The translations under genes and the position numbers were made by a program. From NIOZ-UU35 sp964344175 (GTDB lineage: Bacteria > Chloroflexota > Anaerolineae > Anaerolineales > UBA11858), in assembly GCA_964344175.1 (NCBI GenBank), contig CAYFMI010000008.1:7091-71090 (forward strand): a DNA stretch of 64,000 nucleotides, given 5' to 3'. A model generated the notes under the pieces. It was not told the origin of the DNA and did not search any database. It saw only the letters and a list, made by a program, of their open reading frames with translations. Below are positions 25,489 to 32,920 of the stretch, one piece after another. The number at the start of each line of letters is the position of its first letter. The stretch's first letter is position 1.

Positions 25489-26382
25489 TTGAGTTCACAA
25501 GCCGTCCGTAAACAACTCAAGCCTTTACCTTATGTGCTGATTCTGCCAACGGCTGTGTTTGTGGCCTTGTTCACGGCCTGGCCGGTGCTGCTCTCTATCT
25601 ATCAGAGCTTCTTCCGCCAGCGCATGAATATCACCAAATTCCGTGAGCCAACCTTCATTGGGCTGGGCAATTATATTGATCTGTTCAGCGATCCCTACTT
25701 TATTCAGATCATCAAGAACACGCTCAACTATATTCTTGGCACGGTTCCAGTCAGCATTGTGCTGGGATTTCTGTTCGCCCTGCTGGTTAACCGCAAAGTG
25801 CGCGGGATCGGCTTTTTCCGGCTGGCCTTCTTCCACCCAATGGTGCTGCCTATGGTCAGCGCGGCGACCATCTGGCTGTTTTTCTTCACCCCCGATTATG
25901 GCCTGTTCAACACCGGCCTGCGTATACTGGGTTACAACGGCCCGGAGAATTGGACTGGAAATCCCGGACTGGCCTTATTATCGGTGATAATTGTGGCGAT
26001 ATGGAAAAATTCCGGCTATTACATGATCTTCTATCTGGCCGGTCTGCAAAATCTGCCGGGGGACGTTTACGAAGCCGCTGCCCTGGATGGCGCCAACGGC
26101 TGGCAAACCCTCTGGAAGATCACCTTCCCCCTGTTGCACCGCACCACGCTCTTCATCACCATTGTGGCCTTTATTGATGCCTTCCGCACGGTGGATCATA
26201 TTTTCGTGCTGACAACCGGCGGCCCCAGCCGGGCCAGCACAGTGCTGCTCTTCGAACTCTGGCAGCAACGTTTCGAATATCAAGACATTGGCACATCGGC
26301 AGCCATCACGGTGATTTTTGTGGTCGTGCTTCTGGCCTTTACCATTACCAATTTCATCATATCCGAGCGCAAGGAGGCCTGA
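25489..26382 (+). CDS. sugar ABC transporter permease (MalF/UgpA type)
   Basis: A 297-aa inner-membrane protein with six helices. The EAA loop is DVYEAAALDGANGWQTLWKITFP near 190-212, the contact site for the ATPase. The start is TTG at 25489: TAGGAG lies 6 nt upstream and the protein then begins MSSQAVRKQLKPLPYVL, as in homologues; the next ATG would remove the first helix. It pairs with the following permease. No ATPase gene is nearby; importers of this class often share an MsmK/UgpC ATPase encoded elsewhere. Confidence 0.92.
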   Translation: MSSQAVRKQLKPLPYVLILPTAVFVALFTAWPVLLSIYQSFFRQRMNITKFREPTFIGLGNYIDLFSDPYFIQIIKNTLNYILGTVPVSIVLGFLFALLVNRKVRGIGFFRLAFFHPMVLPMVSAATIWLFFFTPDYGLFNTGLRILGYNGPENWTGNPGLALLSVIIVAIWKNSGYYMIFYLAGLQNLPGDVYEAAALDGANGWQTLWKITFPLLHRTTLFITIVAFIDAFRTVDHIFVLTTGGPSRASTVLLFELWQQRFEYQDIGTSAAITVIFVVVLLAFTITNFIISERKEA

Positions 26383-26383
26383 G

Positions 26384-27238
26384 ATGAACGCTGCCAACCG
26401 ATCTCCCCGCGCAATACTGAAAAAATTTGGGCATTTGCTTACAAATTTACTGGCAACATTTCTGGCCATTTTATGGGCTGTGCCGGTCATCTGGGCGCTG
26501 GTGGCATCCTTCCGCCCGGCCAACGATGCCATGAGCCGCGGCGATGTCTGGTTCAGCGCCAGTATCACCGTCGAAAATTACCTGCGCGCCTGGTCATTAG
26601 CCCCCTTCGGACAATACTACATCAATACCATCGTGGTGGTACTCATCATCCTGGCGGTGCAACTGGTCACCATTGTGCTGGCCGGATTTGCCTTTGCCAA
26701 TTACGAGTTTTTCGGCAAAAAATGGGTTTTCTTCTTCGTCCTGCTGCAAATGATGATCCCCACCTCGGCGCTGCTGGCCCCCAATTTTGCCACCATCCGC
26801 TGGATGGGCTTATTCGACACCCGCCTGGCGATTGCGATCCCTTACTTCGGATCCGCCTTTGGCACCTTCCTGATGCGGCAGGCCTTTTTAGAAGTGCCGC
26901 GCGATCTGGTGGATGCGGGCGTCATTGACGGGTGTTCGTGGTGGCAGCTGATCCTAAACGTGTACCTGCCCCCGGCGGTTCCCTCATTGGTGGCCTTCGG
27001 CCTGTCCTCGGCCACCTGGCACTGGAACGAATTCATCTGGCCGCTGGTGATCACCAACAGCGACAAAAGCCGCCCGCTGACTGCCGGGCTGGTGCGCTTC
27101 ACCCAACTCGGTGAAATTGGGGCACAATGGTCGCTGCTCAGTGCCGCCACGTTGATGGTCATTGCCCCACTCTTTATCACCTTCCTTATTTTCCAACGGC
27201 GTTTCATTCAGAGTTTCTTGCATTCGGGGTTAAAATAG
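26384..27238 (+). CDS. sugar ABC transporter permease (MalG/UgpE type)
   Basis: A 284-aa six-helix permease. The EAA loop is VPRDLVDAGVIDGCSWWQLI near 168-187, and the C-terminus QRRFIQSFLHSGLK is the typical MalG-like end. The ATG at 26384 has AAGGAGG 6 nt upstream and starts 1 bp after the previous stop, so the two permeases are translated from one message. A longer frame from 26318 overlaps the upstream gene and is not used. Confidence 0.93.
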   Translation: MNAANRSPRAILKKFGHLLTNLLATFLAILWAVPVIWALVASFRPANDAMSRGDVWFSASITVENYLRAWSLAPFGQYYINTIVVVLIILAVQLVTIVLAGFAFANYEFFGKKWVFFFVLLQMMIPTSALLAPNFATIRWMGLFDTRLAIAIPYFGSAFGTFLMRQAFLEVPRDLVDAGVIDGCSWWQLILNVYLPPAVPSLVAFGLSSATWHWNEFIWPLVITNSDKSRPLTAGLVRFTQLGEIGAQWSLLSAATLMVIAPLFITFLIFQRRFIQSFLHSGLK

Positions 27239-27312
27239 GAAAAAGGTCATTAGGCGCTTAGGTCATTAGGGATCAGCCCCCTGATTACCAAAACCCCAAG
27301 CACCCCATCTCG

Positions 27313-28197
27313 ATGATAAAAGAAATTCACGCCAAAACGATTCTCAATCACGTCAAGCAGCCCGATGACTGGTTTGGCCTGAAGTACAACATGAACCTGT
27401 ACCGCGGCTGCCAGCACCAGTGCATTTATTGCGATTCGCGTTCAGCCTGCTACCAGATCGAGAATTTTGCCGATATTCACGTTAAGGTCAACGCCATTGA
27501 CCTGCTCGCCGATGCCCTGCCCCGCAAACGCGTGCGCGGCACCATTGGCTTTGGCTCGATGAATGACCCCTATATGCCCATCGAACGCAAATATCAGCTC
27601 TGCCGCCGGGCGCTGGAAGTGATCGCCGAGAATCGCTTCCCGGTGCATATCATCACCAAATCAGATCTGGCATTGCGCGACCTGGAGTTGCTGCAACAAA
27701 TCAACGCCGACACCTACGCGGCAGTCAGCTTCACCATCACCACTGCTGATGACGAACTCGCCCGAAAGATCGAACCCGGCGCGCCGCTCTCCTCGGCGCG
27801 CTTCGCGGCCATGAAAACCTTCTCGGATGCCGGAATCCACACCGGGGTGATGATGATGCCTGTTCTGCCCTTCATCGCCGACACCCTTGAGAATGTTGAC
27901 GCCCTGCTCAAGCTGGCCCACGCCGCAGGGGCAGACTACATCTTGCCCTGGTTTGGCCTGACTTTGCGGGAAGGCTCCCGCGAATATTTCTACGCCAAAC
28001 TCGACCGGCTTTTCCCAGGCATCCAACAACAATATGCGCGCCAATTTGGGCTGCGCTACGAATGCAATTCACCCGACGCCAAAACCCTTTATGCCCGCTT
28101 TACCGAACTGCGCAAAAAATACGGCATCACCGACCGCATGACGGTGTTCACACCGGAGAAGGTGGTTAAAAAAACCGCTCAACTGCGCCTGCTCTAA
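27313..28197 (+). CDS. radical SAM protein (SPL-like / Rv2578c family)
   Basis: A 294-aa protein. The [4Fe-4S] motif is CQHQCIYCDSR near 34-44 (CxxxCxxC). The partial TIM barrel includes IGFGSMNDPYMPIE and HIITKSDLALRD, which match the Rv2578c/SplB-like group of radical SAM enzymes. The substrate is unknown; the relation to spore photoproduct lyase is at fold level only. It stands alone between the sugar importer and dus and has no strong ribosome-binding site. Confidence 0.82.
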   Translation: MIKEIHAKTILNHVKQPDDWFGLKYNMNLYRGCQHQCIYCDSRSACYQIENFADIHVKVNAIDLLADALPRKRVRGTIGFGSMNDPYMPIERKYQLCRRALEVIAENRFPVHIITKSDLALRDLELLQQINADTYAAVSFTITTADDELARKIEPGAPLSSARFAAMKTFSDAGIHTGVMMMPVLPFIADTLENVDALLKLAHAAGADYILPWFGLTLREGSREYFYAKLDRLFPGIQQQYARQFGLRYECNSPDAKTLYARFTELRKKYGITDRMTVFTPEKVVKKTAQLRLL

Positions 28198-28219
28198 CCT
28201 TCAAACAGCAACCCGAAAC

Positions 28220-29197
28220 GTGAACCAGCCCCCCCCTTCCTTCCACATTGCCCACATCCCCATCCACGGCGACGCGCTGCTCTCGCCGATGGATGGCTAC
28301 TCCGACTGGCCCTTCCGCTCGTTGTGCCGCGATCTCGGCTCGGCCATCAGCTATACCGAATTCGTCAAAGCCGAGGATGTGCTCCAGCGGCCTGACTACC
28401 TCAGCGACAAGCTGCGCTTCACGGAGGGTGAACGCCCGCTAGCCATTCAACTCTATGGGGATGATGCCCGCACGATGCAGGAAGCCGCCCTGCGCCTGCA
28501 AGATTTTGGGCCGGATTTTATCGACATTAACATGGGCTGCCCGGCCAAGACCATTGCCAAGCGCGGCGCAGGCGCGGGGCTGATGCGGACTCCGGTGAAG
28601 GTGGCGCGCATTGTGAGGGCTTTATCTGCTACCCTGGAGATTCCCATTACCGTCAAAATCCGCCTGGGCTGGGATGACGACTGTCTGACCTACCCGCTGA
28701 TTGCCCGCATTGCCGAGGCCGAAGGCGCTGCCGCAATTGCCATACACGGACGCACCAAAGTGCAAGGCTATGGCGGCCAGGCCAACTGGGATGCGATTGC
28801 CGAAGTCGTTCAGACTGTCAATATCCCGGTCATCGGCAATGGCGATATCCAAACCGCTGCCGACATTACTGGCATGAAAACCCACACCGGCTGCGCGGCG
28901 GTAATGATTGGCCGAGCCGCCATCAACAACCCCTGGATTTTCGCCCGTCTCGATCGAGGCCAGATCAGCCCTGAGCGAGTCCGCCACACCCTGCTCGATC
29001 ACCTGCAGCGCAGCCTGGAATTTTACGGAAGCGAACGCGGGCTGGTACTCTTCCGCAAATATGCTGCTCGCTATCTCTCTCCCTACCGGCTTCCCCAAAG
29101 AATCCGCAAAAAGTTGTTGACCCGCGCACGGGCCGATGAATTCGTGGCGCTGCTGGATGAAATTTACGGCGACCACACATGGCTGCCCGACCGCTGA
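28220..29197 (+). CDS. dusB: tRNA-dihydrouridine synthase
   Basis: A 325-aa flavoenzyme that reduces uridines in the tRNA D-loop with NADPH. The N-terminal LLSPMDGYSDWPFR binds FMN, INMGCPAKTIAKRGAGAGL carries the catalytic Cys (in GCP), and AIHGRTKVQGYGG and VIGNGDIQTAAD bind phosphate. A helical C-terminal domain follows. The start is a GTG at 28220 with no clear ribosome-binding site; the next ATG is inside the conserved FMN motif. DusB is the most likely subtype. Confidence 0.9.
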   Translation: MNQPPPSFHIAHIPIHGDALLSPMDGYSDWPFRSLCRDLGSAISYTEFVKAEDVLQRPDYLSDKLRFTEGERPLAIQLYGDDARTMQEAALRLQDFGPDFIDINMGCPAKTIAKRGAGAGLMRTPVKVARIVRALSATLEIPITVKIRLGWDDDCLTYPLIARIAEAEGAAAIAIHGRTKVQGYGGQANWDAIAEVVQTVNIPVIGNGDIQTAADITGMKTHTGCAAVMIGRAAINNPWIFARLDRGQISPERVRHTLLDHLQRSLEFYGSERGLVLFRKYAARYLSPYRLPQRIRKKLLTRARADEFVALLDEIYGDHTWLPDR

Positions 29198-29238
29198 GGA
29201 AATACCGCCCCCTCTCCTATCCCCCCTTTCATCTTTAA

Positions 29239-29258
29239 TGCTATAATCCCCGCCATTA
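29239..29258 (+). promoter_or_regulatory. extended -10 promoter, possibly leaderless
   Basis: TGCTATAAT (TGn plus TATAAT, 29239-29247) ends only 10 bp before the ATG at 29258, and no ribosome-binding site is present. Transcription would begin at or next to the start codon. Confidence 0.5.
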
Positions 29259-30064
29259 TGAGTACCGAAGAAACCCTGCCCCCAACTCCTGAAGAAGAAA
29301 TGACCGAGGCATCCCTCGAAGAAACTTCGCCCGAAGCGCCGGTGGAAGAAGAGCCAGCCGCGCCCGATGATGAAAACACCCTGCAATTTAAACGCTCGCA
29401 TGTATACGCCGCGTTGCTGCCGCTGGCTTTTGTAGTCGGGTTGAGTGTGGGGTATCTATTTTGGGGGCGCACCCCGGCGATGACCGCCGCCCCCGAGGCA
29501 GCCCCCGCCGAAGCAGCCGCCCCGCAAGAAGTGCGCCGCTATGATATTCCGGAGGATGACGACCCGGTCTGGGGGCCGGAAGATGCACCGATCACGATTA
29601 TTGAATTCAGCGATTACGAGTGCCCTTATTGCCAAAAATGGCACGTGCAGATATGGCCGCAAATTCAAGAAGCCTACCCCGATCAGGTGCGCCTGGTTTA
29701 TCGCGACTTCCCCCTCACGAATATCCATCCTAACGCCACACCGGCCGCAGCCGCTGCCAATTGTGCCGGAGAGCAGGGCGCTTACTGGGAATTCAGCGAA
29801 AAATTATTTAACACTCAGAATCTCAGCGTGGAGGCCTACCTCGACTACGCCGATCAGCTTGGCCTGGATATGGCTGATTTTAGCGAATGCCTGGATAGCG
29901 GGCGCCAAAATGACGAAGTCATGGCCGACTACGAATATGCCGTCAACCTGGGCGTCAGTTCTACTCCGACCTTCTTTGTCAATGGGATCCCTGTCGTTGG
30001 CGCGCAACCTTTCGAAGTCTTTCAAAATGTAATCGAAGCCGAGTTAGCCGGGGAAATTCCCTAA
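29258..30064 (+). CDS. DsbA-family thiol-disulfide oxidoreductase, membrane anchored
   Basis: A 268-aa protein. An acidic cytosolic N-terminus (1-45) is followed by one TM helix (about 48-67, YAALLPLAFVVGLSVGYLFW) and an Ala/Pro linker. The extracytoplasmic thioredoxin-like DsbA/BdbD domain has CPYC at about 122-125 and the cis-Pro in SSTPTFFVNG. It would oxidise or isomerise disulfides outside the membrane. The Cys pair CAGEQ...ECLDS may form an extra disulfide. The start lies 10 bp from a TATAAT, consistent with leaderless translation. Confidence 0.88.
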   Translation: MSTEETLPPTPEEEMTEASLEETSPEAPVEEEPAAPDDENTLQFKRSHVYAALLPLAFVVGLSVGYLFWGRTPAMTAAPEAAPAEAAAPQEVRRYDIPEDDDPVWGPEDAPITIIEFSDYECPYCQKWHVQIWPQIQEAYPDQVRLVYRDFPLTNIHPNATPAAAAANCAGEQGAYWEFSEKLFNTQNLSVEAYLDYADQLGLDMADFSECLDSGRQNDEVMADYEYAVNLGVSSTPTFFVNGIPVVGAQPFEVFQNVIEAELAGEIP

Positions 30065-30089
30065 GCACCATTCTGGGGACGCTTCTTTT

Positions 30090-30122
30090 CACCGCCGTGG
30101 AATTGACCGCGGCGGTGTTTTT
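30090..30122 (+). terminator. terminator after the DsbA-like gene
   Basis: CACCGCCG (30090-30097) and CGGCGGTG (30110-30117) form a stem followed by TTTTTTT. Confidence 0.88.
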
Positions 30123-30153
30123 TCATGCGCTATAATTGGTGCAGGAACAACCC

Positions 30154-31230
30154 ATGCAAAAAGATCCAGTTGCCTACCAACCTTCTCTATTTCCCAGACT
30201 TACTGCAAATTTTCCAGCAACGCGGTATCAGGGGAGCAAAGCCAAGCTCGTTGATTGGATATGGGAACAGTTCAGGGATTTAGACTTTTCAACCTGCCTG
30301 GATGCTTTCGGTGGCACGGGCGCAGTAGCATACCGCCTGAAACGCGCTGGAAAACAAGTTACCTATAACGATATCCTGCGTTTCAATTACCATTGCGGTC
30401 AGGCTCTCATCGAGAATAATCATACCGTTTTACAATCTGACGAGATTGATTGGCTTCTTCAAGAACACCCCGAAATAGAATATCCTCGGTTTGTACAAGA
30501 CACATTTGCAGACATCTATTTCACCGCTGACGAAAACGCCTGGATCGATCGCACAATCACAAACATCCGCCAGCTCTCTGATCCATACAAGTACTCACTG
30601 GCATTCTTTGCGCTTGCTCAAGCCTGCATTGTCAAACGCCCCTACAATTTATTTCATCGGAAAAATCTCTATCTCCGGTTTGCCGATGTAGAGCGGTCTT
30701 TTGGTAACAAGACCTCTTGGGATAAACCCTTCGAAGAATGGTTCCGCCAATTTATCAGAGAAGCGAATCAGGCTGTTTTCGATACCGGACAACCCCATAG
30801 GGCAGTAAATCTCGACGTATTGGATATCCCAAATTCGTTTGACCTCGTCTATATTGATACCCCTTATATATCTAAAAGCGGTACTGGTGTTAACTACCGC
30901 GATTTCTATCACTTTCTTGAAGGGTTAGCCATGTACGATTCATGGGAACATTTGGTCGATCCAAACTCGAAACATCGACGGATGATTAGAGAACCCAGCC
31001 GATGGGCAAAAAAAGATACAATTCATACAGCATTTGATGAAGTTTTTCGTAAATTTAGGAACTCTATCATCGTTGTATCTTATCGCAGTGATGGAATACT
31101 CTCTGTTGAAGAACTCACCGCTATGTTGCGAAAATACAAGACGAAAGTACGCGTAGCACATTACGGCAAATATCAATACGCGCTATCTACCAATTCACGA
31201 TCAAGAGAACTATTACTAATTGGGGATTAA
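30154..31230 (+). CDS. D12-class DNA adenine-N6 methyltransferase
   Basis: A 358-aa methylase. Target-strand motif YQGSKAKLVDWI and the AdoMet motif I DAFGGTGAVAYRLK are near 30-65; the catalytic motif IV is DTPY (YIDTPYISK), a variant of DPPY. The class methylates adenine and usually belongs to a restriction-modification system or acts as an orphan. AGGA lies 10 nt before the ATG at 30154; a TTG at 30136 overlaps a TATAAT box and is less likely. The gene looks more AT-rich than its neighbours, suggesting transfer. No endonuclease gene follows; a short frame broken by a MITE does. Confidence 0.82.
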   Translation: MQKDPVAYQPSLFPRLTANFPATRYQGSKAKLVDWIWEQFRDLDFSTCLDAFGGTGAVAYRLKRAGKQVTYNDILRFNYHCGQALIENNHTVLQSDEIDWLLQEHPEIEYPRFVQDTFADIYFTADENAWIDRTITNIRQLSDPYKYSLAFFALAQACIVKRPYNLFHRKNLYLRFADVERSFGNKTSWDKPFEEWFRQFIREANQAVFDTGQPHRAVNLDVLDIPNSFDLVYIDTPYISKSGTGVNYRDFYHFLEGLAMYDSWEHLVDPNSKHRRMIREPSRWAKKDTIHTAFDEVFRKFRNSIIVVSYRSDGILSVEELTAMLRKYKTKVRVAHYGKYQYALSTNSRSRELLLIGD

Positions 31231-31233
31231 TCG

Positions 31234-31423
31234 ATGGACAGGAAAGAAAAATTTCAAGACTTAGAAGAGTTAGGACTTACGCAGTTCGTTGAAAATTTAC
31301 CGAAAATAGGGGTGTGTGGGGTGCGGAGCACCCCACACACCCCTATTTTCGGACTTTCTTCTCGCAAGTGCGTAACCCCTAAGAGTATTGGACATGGCGT
31401 GAACGCGCTTCGGGAAAACGATG
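31234..31423 (+). pseudogene. short frame interrupted by MITE copy B
   Basis: An ATG 3 bp after the methylase stop opens MDRKEKFQDLEE and is then cut by the MITE at 31271. Removing the element and one copy of its 5-bp duplication restores an open frame of 24 codons (ending ...YWTWRERASGKR) whose TGA overlaps the ATG of the next gene. It could be a small coupling gene or a remnant of a restriction gene; its role is unknown. Confidence 0.45.
31271..31381 (+). mobile_element. hairpin MITE, copy B
   Basis: A 111-bp element with ends TAGGACTTACGCAGTTCG and (inverted) TAGGGGTTACGCACTTGCG, flanked by the exact 5-bp repeat AGAGT (31266-31270, 31382-31386). The core is a perfect 25-bp stem that begins CCGAAAATAGGGG, with a 3-nt loop. 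Same family as copies A, C and D, but its arms differ in sequence. Confidence 0.9.
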
Positions 31424-32818
31424 ACCACCTACGGCTTTTCTTCTGAAGGCGAATTCGAAGACACCCTGCGAGACGGGATTACCGCCGCCAAGAACGGCAG
31501 CCGCCGATTGGCAATCCGGCTGCTGGAACGCGCCAACCGCATGAATCCGATGGATGCGCGCCCCTGGCTGTGGCTGACCGAAACAACCGACGACCCTGCT
31601 GAAAAGCGTAACTACCTCGAAGAAGCCCTTGCCGTTGACCCATACAATATCCTCGCCCGGCGGGGATTAGCGCTGCTCGATGGGAAACTCGACCCCGACG
31701 AACTACTGCCCGTCGGCGAGGGAATTGCCCCGCGCCCGGAACAGGGGGCTGTTAGAGCACAGACCGAAACCACCTTTGCCTGCCCGCAGTGCGGCGGTCA
31801 GATAGAATTCGACCTCCAAACCAATAACGCCCGCTGTACATTCTGTGGTTTCGAACGCCGACCCCACAGCGATACCACTGCCGAGGAGCTTGAACAGGTG
31901 CTCGAATTCGTGCTGCCCACCGAGCGCGGTCATCATTGGGCCGAGGGACAGCACCACCTCCACTGTGATAACTGCGGCGCAGACAGCCTCTGGCCGGTTG
32001 GGCAACGCGCCACCCGCTGCCCCTATTGCGGCTCGAACCAGATGATCGAATCGCAAGAGACGGCCAATTTAGTCGATCCCCATGCCATCGGCATGATGAA
32101 AATCGATGAACGCGCCGCCTTTGAACATATTAAAACGTGGCTGGGCAAAGGATGGTTCACGCCGGATGATCTAACGGCTTCCGCTAAAAAAATTGCCCTG
32201 CGCCCGGCTTACTACCCATTTTGGACCTTCGATGGCACTCTCGAAATCCAATGGCGCTGCGAGGTCGCCGAAGGCCACGGAGAGGATGCCAACTGGGTGC
32301 AGCGCAGCGGGGCCGAATACGAGTTATTCGACGATGTGCTTATCAGCGGGAATCAGACTCTTTCGCAAAAATATGTCGATGACGTAGCGCCCTTTTTCCT
32401 GAAGGAAATGGCCGAGTTCCAACCCGACTATCTGGCGGGCTGGCCCGCACTGACTTATGATCGCTCTTTAGCAAAAGCAGCCTTGCTAGCCCGCGAGAAA
32501 ATTGTGCGCGCCGTTCGGCGAGAGTTGCATCAACGCGTAATGCCACACCGTCAAAAGCGCAGCCTGACTACTGGCGCGGTGAAGTGGAGCGGGATGACGT
32601 TCAAGCATATTCTGCTGCCCTTGTGGGTTGGCGTATACCGCTACCGAGGCCGGGAATATCCCGTCATCGTTAACGGTCAAACCGGGAAAATCAGCGGAGA
32701 GAAACCGCGCGACCAAATCAAGGCCATCGCCATTATCCTGAGTGCAATCCTCACGGGAATCGCCCTGTTCGCCTTGCTCTTCATCCTGGCTCTCGAAATG
32801 GGATGGGTAGGTAATTAA
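31421..32818 (+). CDS. TPR and zinc-ribbon membrane protein of unknown function
   Basis: A 465-aa protein. TPR-like helices lie at about 10-85 (RRLAIRLLERANRMNPMDARP). Two zinc-ribbon pairs follow, CPQCGG/CTFCGF (about 125-145) and CDNCGA/CPYCGS (about 180-205). A long middle domain contains ALRPAYYPFWTFDG and LLPLWVGVYRYRGREYPVIVNG, the YPFW/WVGxYRYRG pair often seen in zinc-ribbon membrane proteins. One C-terminal TM helix (about 438-460) anchors it. Its function is not known. Its ATG lies 40 bp after MITE copy B. Confidence 0.65.
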   Translation: MTTYGFSSEGEFEDTLRDGITAAKNGSRRLAIRLLERANRMNPMDARPWLWLTETTDDPAEKRNYLEEALAVDPYNILARRGLALLDGKLDPDELLPVGEGIAPRPEQGAVRAQTETTFACPQCGGQIEFDLQTNNARCTFCGFERRPHSDTTAEELEQVLEFVLPTERGHHWAEGQHHLHCDNCGADSLWPVGQRATRCPYCGSNQMIESQETANLVDPHAIGMMKIDERAAFEHIKTWLGKGWFTPDDLTASAKKIALRPAYYPFWTFDGTLEIQWRCEVAEGHGEDANWVQRSGAEYELFDDVLISGNQTLSQKYVDDVAPFFLKEMAEFQPDYLAGWPALTYDRSLAKAALLAREKIVRAVRRELHQRVMPHRQKRSLTTGAVKWSGMTFKHILLPLWVGVYRYRGREYPVIVNGQTGKISGEKPRDQIKAIAIILSAILTGIALFALLFILALEMGWVGN

Positions 32819-32920
32819 TGGTCAATGGTCAATTGGCAATTCCCCATTAGCAATTAAAACCCCCTCCGGGTATAATCCACCAACTTCTAACTTCTACCAT
32901 CTAACCTCTGCCCTCTAACT

